This document shows positions 15,545-25,445 of a DNA stretch of 64,000 bases, piece by piece. Each line of letters starts with the position of its first letter. The stretch's first letter is position 1. The position numbers were made by a program, and so were the translations under genes. The notes beneath the pieces were generated by a model, which did not search any database, was not told the DNA's origin, and saw nothing but the letters and a program-made list of their open reading frames with translations. Origin of the DNA: CBDDFN01 sp965227065 (GTDB lineage: Bacteria; Pseudomonadota; Alphaproteobacteria; SPJN01); contig CBDDFN010000019.1 in assembly GCA_965227065.1 (NCBI GenBank), forward strand, positions 1-64,000. Reading direction: 5' to 3'.

Positions 15545-16228
15545 ATGGCCGACGACAAGCCGCATTTTCATGGCCATCGCCAGCGGCTGCGCGACCGGTT
15601 CCTGAAAGGCGGTGCCGACGCGCTGGCCGATTATGAGTTGCTTGAACTCATTCTGTTTCGCGCCCAGCCGCGCGGCGATGTCAAACCGCTGGCCAAAGCG
15701 CTGATTGATCAATTCGGGTCGGTGTCGGGCGTCATTGCCGCTGAGCCCTCAGCCCTGTCGGATGTCGCGGGACTGGGTCAGGCGGGCATTACCGAACTCA
15801 AGATCGTGCAGGCCGCCGCCATCCATCTGGCCCAGGCCCAGGTGATGAACAAGCCCGTCCTGTCGAGCTGGACCGCGCTGATCGACTATGCCCGCGCCGC
15901 CATGGCGCATGACAATGTCGAGCAGTTCCGCGTGCTGTTTCTGGACCGCAAAAATGTGCTGATCGCCGATGAGCTGCAATCGCGCGGCACGGTCGATGCC
16001 ACCGCCGTCTATCCCCGCGAAGTGATGAAACGGGCGGTTGCGCTCAATGCCAGCGCGGTAATTCTGGTGCACAATCACCCCTCGGGCGACCCCACCCCCA
16101 GCCGGGCCGACATCGACATGACCAAGAAAATCGCAGAGGCGGGCAAGAGCCTGGGCATCACCGTGCATGATCATGTCGTCATCGGCAAATCCGAACATGC
16201 CAGCTTTAAAAGCTTGAGATTGTTATGA
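15545..16228 (+). CDS. radC: RadC/JAB-domain protein (DUF2466)
   Basis: A 227-residue protein with an N-terminal helix-hairpin-helix-like part and a C-terminal JAB (MPN+) metalloprotease-fold domain. The metal motif is L-V-H-N-H-P-S-G-D-P-T-P-S (about residues 174-186). The radC name is historical; a repair role is doubtful. It starts 3 nt after map and overlaps the Nudix gene by 4 nt, so sfsA-map-radC-nudix looks like one transcript. Confidence 0.9.
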   Translation: MADDKPHFHGHRQRLRDRFLKGGADALADYELLELILFRAQPRGDVKPLAKALIDQFGSVSGVIAAEPSALSDVAGLGQAGITELKIVQAAAIHLAQAQVMNKPVLSSWTALIDYARAAMAHDNVEQFRVLFLDRKNVLIADELQSRGTVDATAVYPREVMKRAVALNASAVILVHNHPSGDPTPSRADIDMTKKIAEAGKSLGITVHDHVVIGKSEHASFKSLRLL

Positions 16229-16809
16229 GTGAGCTTGCGCGCATCAAACAAAGGCTCGACGCCCATCCTGAGGCGCTGATCGAAATCGGCGATCAGCGGC
16301 ATGCCGCCATCGCCATTGTCCTGCAAGGCCCCGACTTCCTGCTCACCCGCCGCCCCCGCGGGCTGCGGCGCCATGGCGGGCAATGGGCGCTGCCCGGCGG
16401 CCGGCTTGATCCCGGTGAAACCCCGCTTGAGGCCGCCATCCGCGAGGTTGAAGAGGAAATCGGCCTTCGCCTCACGCCTCAAAATTGCCTGGGACGGCTT
16501 GATGATTATCCCACCCAGACCGGCTTTGTGATTTCACCCTTTGTTTTTGATGGCGGCACCGCCGAGCCCAAGCCCGACCCCACAGAAGTCGCCTCGATCC
16601 ACCGCTTTGCCATGGATGTGCTGGCCCGCCCCGAAGCGGTGGAACTGGCACCCGCCCCGCGCGGCGATCAAAGCCTGGTGCGCATCCATCTGGGCTATCA
16701 CCGCATCCATGCCCCCACCGGCGCCCTGCTCTACCAATTCCGCGAAGTTTGCCTCAAGGGCAAAACAACGCGGGTTGCGGACTTGAGCGAGCCCGACTGG
16801 GCACGATAA
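16225..16809 (+). CDS. Nudix hydrolase, CoA pyrophosphatase (NudL)-like
   Basis: A 194-residue Nudix protein. L-L-T-R-R-P-R-G-L-R-R-H-G-G-Q-W-A-L-P-G-G precedes the box and resembles the NudL signature. The Nudix box spans residues about 57-80 with G-E-T and R-E-V-E-E-E-I-G-L in place. It likely cleaves CoA or acyl-CoA to phosphopantetheine and 3',5'-ADP, though other nucleotide substrates are possible. It is the last gene of the sfsA-map-radC unit and is followed by a palindromic repeat. Confidence 0.8.
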   Translation: MSELARIKQRLDAHPEALIEIGDQRHAAIAIVLQGPDFLLTRRPRGLRRHGGQWALPGGRLDPGETPLEAAIREVEEEIGLRLTPQNCLGRLDDYPTQTGFVISPFVFDGGTAEPKPDPTEVASIHRFAMDVLARPEAVELAPAPRGDQSLVRIHLGYHRIHAPTGALLYQFREVCLKGKTTRVADLSEPDWAR

Positions 16810-16832
16810 AAGACCTTCAACTTTGGAAACAT

Positions 16833-16940
16833 CCCGTCATTCCGGACGAAGCCCCGCTTCGATCCGGAATCCCGGTGCAAGGGCCCAGGCATGGGGCGGG
16901 ATTCCGGGTTCGCCGCCCAAGCGTCGCCCCGGAATGACAT
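16833..16940. repeat. REP-like dispersed palindromic element (copy A)
   Basis: CGTCATTCCGG at the left and CCCCGGAATGAC at the right form inverted ends, with nested CCGGAATCCCGG-type palindromes inside. Related elements occur at 39764, 48511, 55508, 61392 and 61767, all between genes. Confidence 0.7.
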
Positions 16941-16962
16941 TAAGACAGGGAGAGGCCCACAT

Positions 16963-18249
16963 ATGATCCCCCGCTATACCCGCGAAGAAATGGCGTCAAT
17001 CTGGACGCCCGAAAGCAAGTTCCAGATCTGGCTTGAGATTGAGGCCTATGCAGCCGAAAAACTTGAAGAGCTGGGCGTAATCCCTCAAGGCGTTGCCAAA
17101 GCGGTGTGGGAACGGGGCCAGTTTGATGTTGAGCGGATCGATGAGATCGAGCGCGAGGTCAAACATGACGTCATCGCCTTTCTGACCAATCTGGCCGAAT
17201 ATGTCGGTGAGGAAGCCCGCTTCGTCCACCAAGGCATGACCAGTTCCGACGTGCTCGACACCTGCTTTAATGTTCAGTTGGTGCGCGCGGCCGATCTTCT
17301 GCTTGACGATATGGACAAGGTGCTTGCCGCGCTCAAGACCCGGGCGCTTGAACACAAGGACACGGTCACCATCGGCCGGTCCCACGGCATCCATGCCGAG
17401 CCGGTCACCTTCGGTCTCAAGCTTGCGGGCTATTATGCCGAATTCAGCCGCAACCGGGACCGGCTGGAAGCCGCACGCGCCGAGGTGGCGACCTGCGCAA
17501 TTTCGGGTGCCGTCGGCACCTTTGCCAATATCGACCCGCAAGTGGAAGAGCATGTCGCCGAAAAGATGGGGCTGGCGCCGGAGCCGGTCTCAACCCAGGT
17601 CATCCCGCGCGACCGTCACGCCATGTTCTTTGCCACGCTCGGTGTTGTGGCAAGCTCGATCGAGCGGCTCGCCACCGAAATCCGTCATCTCCAGCGCACC
17701 GAAGTGCTGGAGGCTGAGGAATATTTCTCCGCCGGGCAGAAGGGCTCATCAGCCATGCCGCACAAGCGCAATCCGGTGCTGACCGAAAATCTCACCGGGC
17801 TCGCGCGGCTTGTCCGCTCCGCCGTCATTCCGGCGATGGAGAATGTGGCGCTGTGGCATGAACGCGATATTTCCCACAGCTCGGTTGAACGCGGCATCGG
17901 TCCTGACGCGACCGTGACGCTTGATTTCGCACTCAACCGTCTGGCGGGCGTGGTTGAAAAGCTGGTCGTCTATCCCGAGCGCATGATGGACAATATGAAT
18001 GCGCTCGGTGGACTTGTCTTCTCCCAGCGTGTGCTGCTGGCCCTCACCCAGAAAGGCGTTTCCCGCGAAGACAGCTACCGGCTCGTCCAACGCAATGCCA
18101 TGCCGGTATGGCTTGAGGGCAAGGATTTCCTCGCCTTGCTCAAAGCAGACGAGGAAGTGGTCTTATCGGATGACGAGCTCGAAGCTTTGTTCGACCTTGG
18201 CTATCACACCAAACATGTCGACACGATCTTCAAGCGGGTGTTTGGCTAA
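16963..18249 (+). CDS. purB: Adenylosuccinate lyase
   Basis: Cleaves SAICAR to AICAR and adenylosuccinate to AMP in purine synthesis. The 428-residue protein opens M-I-P-R-Y-T-R-E-E-M, has the T-S-S-D-V-x-D-T block, G-R-S-H-G-I-H-A-E-P-V-T-F-G, and the fumarase/aspartase signature G-S-S-A-M-P-H-K-R-N-P (catalytic Ser loop). ATG 16963 follows AGGGAGAGG; the longer frame from 16891 runs through the palindromic repeat and is rejected. Its stop overlaps the stop of the convergent RTX gene by 4 nt. Confidence 0.96.
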   Translation: MIPRYTREEMASIWTPESKFQIWLEIEAYAAEKLEELGVIPQGVAKAVWERGQFDVERIDEIEREVKHDVIAFLTNLAEYVGEEARFVHQGMTSSDVLDTCFNVQLVRAADLLLDDMDKVLAALKTRALEHKDTVTIGRSHGIHAEPVTFGLKLAGYYAEFSRNRDRLEAARAEVATCAISGAVGTFANIDPQVEEHVAEKMGLAPEPVSTQVIPRDRHAMFFATLGVVASSIERLATEIRHLQRTEVLEAEEYFSAGQKGSSAMPHKRNPVLTENLTGLARLVRSAVIPAMENVALWHERDISHSSVERGIGPDATVTLDFALNRLAGVVEKLVVYPERMMDNMNALGGLVFSQRVLLALTQKGVSREDSYRLVQRNAMPVWLEGKDFLALLKADEEVVLSDDELEALFDLGYHTKHVDTIFKRVFG

Positions 18250-21200
18250 GGCAGCATATCGATCATAATGCCCTGTTCGACCCATACGGTCGCCTGGCCT
18301 GAAACATAGGCATCAAACAGCGTGCCGGTGCCGAGCTGATCGACACCGGTTGCCCCGGCGGCGAAATCTGCTGCCAGCTCCACCGTGTCGGCCGGATCGC
18401 CGGTGATAAACAGGCTATTGCTGACATCCGACAGCTGGAACAGGGCCTGGACCGAATCGACAGTGAGGGTGTTGGCGCTGCTGCCAGACAGATCAAAAAG
18501 CTCAACCTCCTGAATGTCGGGGATGAGACCCGACAGGTCCAAATCACCGGCCAAATCAAGATTGAGGCTGTCAAAGCCCGCCCCGCCATCAATGCGGAAG
18601 AAGCCCGCATCACCAACACTGATGAGATCATCACCATTGCCGGTACGGATCACATCGGCACCACCGCCACCTGAAACACTGTCTTCGAGATAAGTGCCGA
18701 TCAACTGTTCTGCAGCCACGCTGCCCAGCAGCATGACGCCCATGTCCGGGCCGGCCCAGTCCTCGCCAAAAAATACACGCGCGCGGCCTTCCCGGCCGGT
18801 GACATCTTCATACTCATCGGGATCAAGGTCGAATTCCGGCGCGCCCACGACAAAATCGGCAAAGCCATCCCCGTTCATGTCGCTCAACGCACCAATCGAA
18901 ATCCCGCCATCCGACAATGGCCCGATTTCGGGACGAATGCGGGTGATCGATGAGCCCAGAACAATTTCCATATAGTCAAAGTGCCAGGGAAAATCGAAAA
19001 AGAACGGCGCATTCAGCGCGTCGGAATTGCCCCACATGACGTCGTCAAAACCATCCCCGTTGAAATCCTCACCACCAGCTATGCCGTCCGAGAACTTGCG
19101 CGTGTCCGTATAATCGGCGCGTTCTTGCAAATCGGCAAAGTCATGAAGTGCGATGCCCTGCGCCGGTGTCAGCGTCTCACGATCAACCACCGCGCGGCCT
19201 TCCCCATCGATCACACCAAGCGGGCTGCCCGACCCATACAGGATCGTCGTCAATGAATTAAACAGCACATCATCAAAACCATCACCGTTGAAATCACCGG
19301 CCGCCGTCATGGCATTGCTGAAATTGTCCAGCGCGACGGAATTGGATGCATCAAGGGTGGTGAGGTCCAGCACATACTGGCCCATGCCGTTATTGGCCAC
19401 CAGCGCCGTGTCCGATCCGAAGACAACAAAATCGAGATTGTCGGTCGCGCCGCTGCCCTGCACGACATAATCGCCAATATCATCGCCGTTGAAATCACCA
19501 ATCCCGGCGATCGTGCCGTTTGACAGATTGGTGTTTTCAATCAGGAACCCTTCACCGGCAAGCAACGCCATGGGGTCAACCGCCACCTGGCCCATGTCGT
19601 CGGGGGTCCCAAAACCCTGATCGGTGCCGAACAGCACGATCACCCGGTCTGTCGTTTCCTCAAATACCGGATCATACCGCTGATGCGTCAACGCCAGATC
19701 ATCAATGCCGTCACCATTGATGTCGTTAAAGCCGGTGACGAAATAGCCCATCGTATCGTTGGCATTGGCCGAACGGATCACAAAGCCGTCGGCCTCGTCG
19801 ATCAGCCCGAGGTCCAGCACCTGCCGGCCGTTGACCTCTGACCCGAAGCCACCCGCACTACCGAAGACAATTTTGATTTCACCATTGCCGGTGCCGCGAT
19901 TGGCGATGGCGAAATCATCCAGTCCATCTCCATTGATGTCTCCGATGCCTGCCACATGTTCGGCAAAAACCGGGCTGAAGCCGGTATCGTCGTTGATCGC
20001 AAAACCCCGTGCAGGATCGGCCAGATCCTCGATGGCCAGCGGCAGCTGCGCGGTGAGATCATCCCCGGTCCCGAACATGACAAAAGCCGCGCTGTCATCG
20101 GGATCGGAGGTATCGGCAAACTTGCTGGCGATCAGGAAATCGGTTAATCCGTCGCCATTGATATCGCCCAAAGACGCCACCAGCTCGCCATGATGATCCT
20201 GTGATTCCTGACCGTTGAGATCAAGCGAGAAGGGATATTCGGAACTGAATGTGTCGGGTACCGTTTCTGTTTCATCGGTTACTTCAACCGACACGGCGAT
20301 AGGCGCAGACTGGGTCACCCCATCGGTGACGGCGAACTCAACTTCATAAATGCCGTTGCGATCTGCGTCTGTTTCCTGTTCGAAATTGGCGAAATAGCGC
20401 AATTGCTCTTCTGTGGCATTGTACGGGAACGTGACGCTGAATGCGTCCGCATCGGTCCCGCCCGTAATCACAAGATCAAGCGTCATTCCAGTGACCGGAT
20501 CAACCAGATCAAGCGGCACTTCGCCGGTGGCAGGAGAGGAAAGAATTTCAGGCAGTACAAATCCGGTGATTGGCGTCACAAAATCTGCAATCAGTGCCGT
20601 TCCCCGGAAATGGAGAGTAACGGTTGCACTGTCAGTCTGCCCGCTTTCATCCATGATGGTGTAACTGAATGTATCACTTGCTGTGCCGTCAGGGGCGAGA
20701 CCGTCAAACGCACCATCAGGATCATAGATGATTTCACCATTGGCCAGACTGACAAGGCCCGCTGCGCCAGTAGCGTCCACACTGATGATCGTGATCTCTT
20801 CACCATCATAATCAACGTCATTGCCGAGCACTGGAACTACAAAAGCCTGATCAGTGGCTAGCGGATAAAGTGCATCATCCAGCGCCTCAGGCACATGGTT
20901 CGTCCCATCCTTGAGAAGGACATGGCCCGGATTAAGATCTGCGGCAATATCGAGACCCTGGAAGACCAGGGTCAGATCACCGATTTGAAGCGTGTCAGGC
21001 GCGGTTAAATAAGTCAGAAGCTCCGCAAAATCAGCGATGGGCGTGACAAGATTGAGTGTGACCACTTCAGACGCCGTGTCGAAATCGGTCAGGATGACCG
21101 TCTGATCACTTTCATCGATCACAAAGGTGTCGGTTCCCGTCCCACCAGCCAATGTATTCGTGTCACCTGCACCGCCGGCGCTTACCAGCGTGTCATCACC

Positions 21201-22958
21201 ACCGGCGCCGTCAAACACATCGTCACCGTCACCTCCCACCAGCCGGTTGCCGGCAATATTGCCCGTAATTGTTGAGGCGAAATCCGGCGCAACAACGTTC
21301 TCAATACCGCGCGCAAGATCGGCACCAAGGCCAACATCGTAGGAAAACAGGCTGGAGCCGTAAGATAGGGTGAAAGCAGCACCCTGGGTACCGAAGCTCA
21401 GGTCAAGCGTGTCGACACCCGCACCGCCATAAGACCGGTCATCGCCAAAGGTTTCAACAAACCAGTCATTGCCCAGATCGCCCGACAGCGTGTCATTGCC
21501 ATTGCCGCCTACGAAACGGTCGTCGCCCTCATCGCCGAAAATAATGTCGCTGCCGTCACCACCATTGATCGCGTCATCGCCAAGCCCGCCATAGATGCGG
21601 TCATGGCCACCGCCGCCATGAATTGAGTTGGCGCCGTCATCTCCGACGATGGAATCATCGAAGTCGCCCGACAGGACATTTTCAATATTGGTGATGCGAT
21701 CGGTACCGATCCCCGTCGCCACATTGAATGCAACAGCCCCGCGCAGGCGAATGGTCAAATCCTGGGTGGCATCGCGGAAATCGGCGGTGTCGAAGCCAGC
21801 GCCCCCATCAAGACTGTTGCTGCCCGCGCCACCGGCAAGCCGGTCGTCCCCGTCACCGCCGTAAATCAGATCATCGCCATCCTCGCCATCAAGGAAATCA
21901 TCATCCTCTTCGCCGAGGATCGTATCATGGCCCGTGCCGCCGGTGATGGTGTCCGATCCCGTGCGCCCCTCAAGCTGGTCATCGCCACCACCGCCCAGAA
22001 TGCGGTCATCGCCAGCGCCACCTTCAAGCTCATCATTGCCGCCGCGGCCATCCAGAATGTCATCGCCATTGCGGCCCACCAGATGATTGTCATTGTCATC
22101 CCCGGTCAGCCGGTCATCAAAGTTCGATCCGAAAATCCCTTCAATGCCGGAGATCAGGTCGATCCCTTCGCCGCCATCGACATATTGGCCACGGCCGCCC
22201 AAAAGCGCGATGGTGATGCCCGCACTCGCCCCGGCATAGGTGATAACATCCAGTCCCGCGCCGCCATCTAGACGGTCATTGCCGGCCCCGCCGCGCAGCT
22301 CATCATCTCCGTCCCCGCCCTTGAGAACGTCATCACCGTCCCCGCCCAGGATCAGATCATCGCCTGCACCGCCATCGACCACATCCGCGCCAAGCCCGCC
22401 GAACAAAACGTCATTGTCCGCGCCGCCCCACAGCCGGTCATCACCCTCATCGCCATAAAGAATGTCGTTGCCGTCATCGCCGACGATACGATCAGCCCCG
22501 CCGCCGCCATAGGCCCGATCATCGCCCTCATCGCCATAGACAATATCATCGCCATCATCGCCGGTGACGACATCATCACCGAGCCCGCCATAGACCCGGT
22601 CATTGCCGCCCGCGCCCTTGACGCGGTCATGGCCCTCGCCGCCGACCACGAGATCATCAAAGTCCCGGCCGATCAGAACATCATCGCCGCCAAACCCGTC
22701 CAGGCGCGCCGCCGCAAAGCTCGCTGTGATCGTGTCACCGAACTGCGTGCCGTAAACATTCTCAATATTGATAAAGCTGTCGCTGCCCTGGCCGGGGCCG
22801 ATCACTTGCGGCGTGGTGTACCCCAGATTGAGCACAACCCCTTCGGCAAGCCCGCGCAGATCAAGCGTGTCGATCCCGTCCAGACCATCGAGCTGGTCAT
22901 CCTCACCCGGATTTTGCGTGAGAATATCGTCGGCTGACGTACCGTTGATAATTGCCAT
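18246..22958 (-). CDS. Large secreted RTX protein with cadherin-like and FG-GAP beta-propeller domains
   Basis: A 1570-residue acidic protein, probably exported by a type I secretion system. It begins with M-A-I-I-N-G-T-S-A-D-D and no signal peptide. Residues about 90-610 are G-G-x-G-x-D-x-(L/I/V)-x nonapeptides that bind Ca2+. About 690-910 holds two cadherin/Ig-like folds (N-D-V-D-Y-D-G-E, D-T-F-S-Y-T-I). About 925-1365 contains seven FG-GAP calcium loops of the D-x-N-G-D-G-x-x-D-F type, as in an integrin-type propeller. A short second RTX patch (about 1425-1445) and a C-terminal T1SS-like tail follow. Probably an adhesin or matrix protein. No transporter genes lie nearby. Confidence 0.85.
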   Translation of the reverse strand: MAIINGTSADDILTQNPGEDDQLDGLDGIDTLDLRGLAEGVVLNLGYTTPQVIGPGQGSDSFINIENVYGTQFGDTITASFAAARLDGFGGDDVLIGRDFDDLVVGGEGHDRVKGAGGNDRVYGGLGDDVVTGDDGDDIVYGDEGDDRAYGGGGADRIVGDDGNDILYGDEGDDRLWGGADNDVLFGGLGADVVDGGAGDDLILGGDGDDVLKGGDGDDELRGGAGNDRLDGGAGLDVITYAGASAGITIALLGGRGQYVDGGEGIDLISGIEGIFGSNFDDRLTGDDNDNHLVGRNGDDILDGRGGNDELEGGAGDDRILGGGGDDQLEGRTGSDTITGGTGHDTILGEEDDDFLDGEDGDDLIYGGDGDDRLAGGAGSNSLDGGAGFDTADFRDATQDLTIRLRGAVAFNVATGIGTDRITNIENVLSGDFDDSIVGDDGANSIHGGGGHDRIYGGLGDDAINGGDGSDIIFGDEGDDRFVGGNGNDTLSGDLGNDWFVETFGDDRSYGGAGVDTLDLSFGTQGAAFTLSYGSSLFSYDVGLGADLARGIENVVAPDFASTITGNIAGNRLVGGDGDDVFDGAGGDDTLVSAGGAGDTNTLAGGTGTDTFVIDESDQTVILTDFDTASEVVTLNLVTPIADFAELLTYLTAPDTLQIGDLTLVFQGLDIAADLNPGHVLLKDGTNHVPEALDDALYPLATDQAFVVPVLGNDVDYDGEEITIISVDATGAAGLVSLANGEIIYDPDGAFDGLAPDGTASDTFSYTIMDESGQTDSATVTLHFRGTALIADFVTPITGFVLPEILSSPATGEVPLDLVDPVTGMTLDLVITGGTDADAFSVTFPYNATEEQLRYFANFEQETDADRNGIYEVEFAVTDGVTQSAPIAVSVEVTDETETVPDTFSSEYPFSLDLNGQESQDHHGELVASLGDINGDGLTDFLIASKFADTSDPDDSAAFVMFGTGDDLTAQLPLAIEDLADPARGFAINDDTGFSPVFAEHVAGIGDINGDGLDDFAIANRGTGNGEIKIVFGSAGGFGSEVNGRQVLDLGLIDEADGFVIRSANANDTMGYFVTGFNDINGDGIDDLALTHQRYDPVFEETTDRVIVLFGTDQGFGTPDDMGQVAVDPMALLAGEGFLIENTNLSNGTIAGIGDFNGDDIGDYVVQGSGATDNLDFVVFGSDTALVANNGMGQYVLDLTTLDASNSVALDNFSNAMTAAGDFNGDGFDDVLFNSLTTILYGSGSPLGVIDGEGRAVVDRETLTPAQGIALHDFADLQERADYTDTRKFSDGIAGGEDFNGDGFDDVMWGNSDALNAPFFFDFPWHFDYMEIVLGSSITRIRPEIGPLSDGGISIGALSDMNGDGFADFVVGAPEFDLDPDEYEDVTGREGRARVFFGEDWAGPDMGVMLLGSVAAEQLIGTYLEDSVSGGGGADVIRTGNGDDLISVGDAGFFRIDGGAGFDSLNLDLAGDLDLSGLIPDIQEVELFDLSGSSANTLTVDSVQALFQLSDVSNSLFITGDPADTVELAADFAAGATGVDQLGTGTLFDAYVSGQATVWVEQGIMIDMLP

Positions 22959-23145
22959 GTCCCGTCCACCAAAACCTTACTCACGCACAGTTCTGTACGG
23001 AGTTTTCAGAATAAACTTGATGCGGCCCGGGACCCACCCCGGCGGGACGCACCGCCCACTATGACGGACGGCGCTTGGATCAGCAAATGAAGTTTTTTAT
23101 ATTTAAGAAGGACTTAAAGGTTAAAGCCCTCAGCGGTGCGCGCGA

Positions 23146-23469
23146 TCAGCTCTCGTTCATCACCTGGTTTTTGGCTTCAACCAGAAGCTCATCCATCTGG
23201 CGGCGGATCTGGTGATCGGACTGCTCAACCCCGGCCTCGTCAAAATCACCCCGGACCTTGCGGAAGACATCTTCTGAGCCTTCTTCTTCAAGCTCCGACT
23301 TCACGACCGAAAAGGCATAGTCGTCGGCCTGATCGCCCGAATAGCCCAGCAGACCCGCGGCCCACAGGCCCAGAAGCTTGTTGCGGCGCGACAGGACCTT
23401 GAATTCCAGTTCCTTGTCATGGGCAAATTTGCGCTCAAAATCATCTTCACGCTTGTCGAACGCAGACAT
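23146..23469 (-). CDS. F1Fo-ATPase inhibitor subunit zeta (DUF1476)
   Basis: A 107-residue helical protein that begins M-S-A-F-D-K-R-E-D-D-F-E-R-K-F-A-H-D and contains R-N-K-L-L-G-L-W-A-A. This is the alphaproteobacterial DUF1476 family. In Paracoccus the zeta subunit blocks ATP hydrolysis by F1 through its N-terminal segment. A GAGGAG ribosome site precedes the ATG. It is monocistronic and divergent from purC. The 272-bp gap to purC shows nothing further that I can name. Confidence 0.9.
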   Translation of the reverse strand: MSAFDKREDDFERKFAHDKELEFKVLSRRNKLLGLWAAGLLGYSGDQADDYAFSVVKSELEEEGSEDVFRKVRGDFDEAGVEQSDHQIRRQMDELLVEAKNQVMNES

Positions 23470-23741
23470 GGCCGCATCTCCTCAGTTTGTGGGGTCTTTG
23501 ATCTAATATGGGCCGGATATTCCTGAGTTTGAAGGGGCAAATCAACCGTTTGCGGCGCAATTTCGTCCCCGATCGAGATGAAATTTATGCGGCATTTGGG
23601 CGCGAAGCCCCCCAAGCGGCCCAATTGTCATCCCGAAGCGGTTCAGCTATGTTTCCCCCGACTCAAAGCCGGTGCGGGGAGCGCGCCGGTTTCGCTGTTT
23701 GGAGGCCGGAACAAAACACCCGGTCTGAGGGAAGCATATCC

Positions 23742-24506
23742 ATGTCACGCCGCAGACGGCTTTATGAAGGCAAGGCCAAGATCCTCTATGAAGGTCCTGA
23801 GCCGGGCACCATCGTCCAATATTTCAAGGATGATGCGACCGCCTTCAACAATCAGAAACACGCCGTCATCACCGGCAAAGGGGTGCTGAACAACCGCATC
23901 TCGGAATATGTCATGACCCAGCTCGCCGCCATCGGCGTGCCGACCCATTTCATTCGCCGCCTCAATATGCGCGAACAGCTGGTGCGTCAGGTCGAGATCA
24001 TTCCGCTGGAAGTGGTGCTGCGCAATGTCGCCGCCGGGTCGATCTCCAAACGGCTGGGCATTGCCGAAGGCACGCCGCTGCCGCGCACGATTGTGGAATT
24101 TTACCTCAAATCGGACGAGCTTGGCGATCCGCTGGTGTCTGAAGAACACATCACCGCCTTTAGCTGGGCCAACCCCCATGAAATTGACGAGATCATCGCC
24201 CTGTCGCTGCGGATCAATGACTTTTTGACCGGCATGTTCATGGGCGTCGGCATCAAGCTGGTGGATTTCAAGATTGAATTTGGCCGTCTGTGGGAAAATG
24301 AGCAGATGCGCATCGTGCTGGCCGACGAAATCAGCCCCGATTCGTGCCGCCTGTGGGACGCCAAATCGGGCAACAAGCTCGACAAGGACCGGTTCCGTCA
24401 GGATATGGGCGGTCTGTCGGAAGCCTATCAGGAGGTTGCGCGACGTCTGGGCATCTTGCCCGAAGGCGGTCCCGTCGACCACAAAAGCCCTGACATCATC
24501 CAGTAA
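23742..24506 (+). CDS. purC: Phosphoribosylaminoimidazole-succinocarboxamide synthase
   Basis: Joins CAIR and aspartate to give SAICAR. The 254-residue protein starts M-S-R-R-R-R-L-Y-E-G-K-A-K (the family's N-terminal Y-E-G-K-A-K), with D-D-A-T-A-F-N, and later L-V-D-F-K-I-E-F-G and D-E-I-S-P-D-S-x-R-L-W-D. ATG 23742, with GAGGGAAG upstream, fits this family; the 78 extra upstream codons do not. First gene of purC-purS-purQ-purL-bolA-grxD. Confidence 0.96.
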   Translation: MSRRRRLYEGKAKILYEGPEPGTIVQYFKDDATAFNNQKHAVITGKGVLNNRISEYVMTQLAAIGVPTHFIRRLNMREQLVRQVEIIPLEVVLRNVAAGSISKRLGIAEGTPLPRTIVEFYLKSDELGDPLVSEEHITAFSWANPHEIDEIIALSLRINDFLTGMFMGVGIKLVDFKIEFGRLWENEQMRIVLADEISPDSCRLWDAKSGNKLDKDRFRQDMGGLSEAYQEVARRLGILPEGGPVDHKSPDIIQ

Positions 24507-24535
24507 TTTTTGAAAAGCCGAATGGAGTTTGCCCC

Positions 24536-24778
24536 ATGAAGGCCCGCGTCACAGTGATGCTGAAAAACGGTGTTTTGGACCCCCAAGGCAAAGCGATTGA
24601 GCATGCGCTCTCCGCCCTTGGCTTCGACAATGCCTCCAATGTCCGCCAGGGCAAGGTGATTGAGCTGGTGCTCAGCGAAACCGATCCCGACGCCGCGGAA
24701 AAAGAAGTGACCGAAATGTGCGAGAAGCTTCTCGCCAACACGGTCATTGAACGCTATTCGATCGAGCTTGAGGGTTAG
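24536..24778 (+). CDS. purS: Phosphoribosylformylglycinamidine synthase subunit PurS
   Basis: An 80-residue small subunit that bridges PurQ and PurL in the multi-subunit FGAM synthase. V-M-L-K-N-G-V-L-D-P-Q-G-K-A-I and V-R-Q-G-K-V-I-E-L are the family's conserved blocks. It lies 29 nt after purC and 4 nt before purQ. Its presence with the short PurL confirms the three-protein version of the enzyme. Confidence 0.95.
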   Translation: MKARVTVMLKNGVLDPQGKAIEHALSALGFDNASNVRQGKVIELVLSETDPDAAEKEVTEMCEKLLANTVIERYSIELEG

Positions 24779-24782
24779 CCCG

Positions 24783-25445
24783 ATGGACGCCAGCGTCATT
24801 GTCTTTCCCGGCTCGAACTGCGACCGGGATGTGAAAGTCGCGCTTGAGGCCGCCACCGGCAAGCCGCCCGCCATGGTCTGGCATGATGAGGCAAGCCTGC
24901 CGAAATCCGACCTGATCGTGCTGCCCGGCGGCTTTTCCTATGGCGATTATCTGCGCTGTGGTGCGATGGCCCGGCGCACCAAGATCATGCCCGAAGTGAT
25001 CAAGGCGGCAAAGGCCGGCACCCCGGTGCTGGGCATTTGCAACGGTTTCCAGATCCTGACCGAATGCGGCCTGCTGCCCGGCGCGTTGATGCGCAATGCC
25101 AATCTCTTGTTTATCTGCAAGACGGTGGGCCTGACCGTCGCCACGCAAGCCAGCCCGTTCACAAAAGCCTATCAGAAGGACCAGCAAATCGCGGTCCCTG
25201 TCGCCCATCATGACGGCAATTATTTCGCCGACGCCGACACGCTGGAAAAGCTGGAAGATGAAGACCGCATCGCCTTCCGCTACACCGAAAACCCCAACGG
25301 GTCAGCCCGCGACATTGCCGGCATCCTGTCGGAAAACCGCCGGGTTCTGGGCATGATGCCCCACCCTGAACGCGCGTCCGAGCCCGCCCATGGCGGCACC
25401 GACGGCGCAACCTTGTTTCAATCGATTGTGGAGACGCTCGCATGA
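24783..25445 (+). CDS. purQ: Phosphoribosylformylglycinamidine synthase subunit PurQ (glutaminase)
   Basis: Class I glutamine amidotransferase that supplies ammonia to PurL. The 220-residue protein shows V-F-P-G-S-N-C-D-R-D, L-P-G-G-F-S-Y-G-D-Y-L-R, the nucleophile Cys in L-G-I-C-N-G-F-Q, and H-P-E-R-A for the catalytic His/Glu. ATG 24783 is chosen; the longer frame reads through purS. Its stop overlaps the purL ATG by 4 nt. Confidence 0.95.
   Translation: MDASVIVFPGSNCDRDVKVALEAATGKPPAMVWHDEASLPKSDLIVLPGGFSYGDYLRCGAMARRTKIMPEVIKAAKAGTPVLGICNGFQILTECGLLPGALMRNANLLFICKTVGLTVATQASPFTKAYQKDQQIAVPVAHHDGNYFADADTLEKLEDEDRIAFRYTENPNGSARDIAGILSENRRVLGMMPHPERASEPAHGGTDGATLFQSIVETLA

Noticed and set aside
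18250..22900. Dense short DNA repeats resembling a tandem array or CRISPR
   Set aside because: They are the coding of RTX and FG-GAP protein repeats, with 27-bp or longer irregular periods and no uniform spacers.
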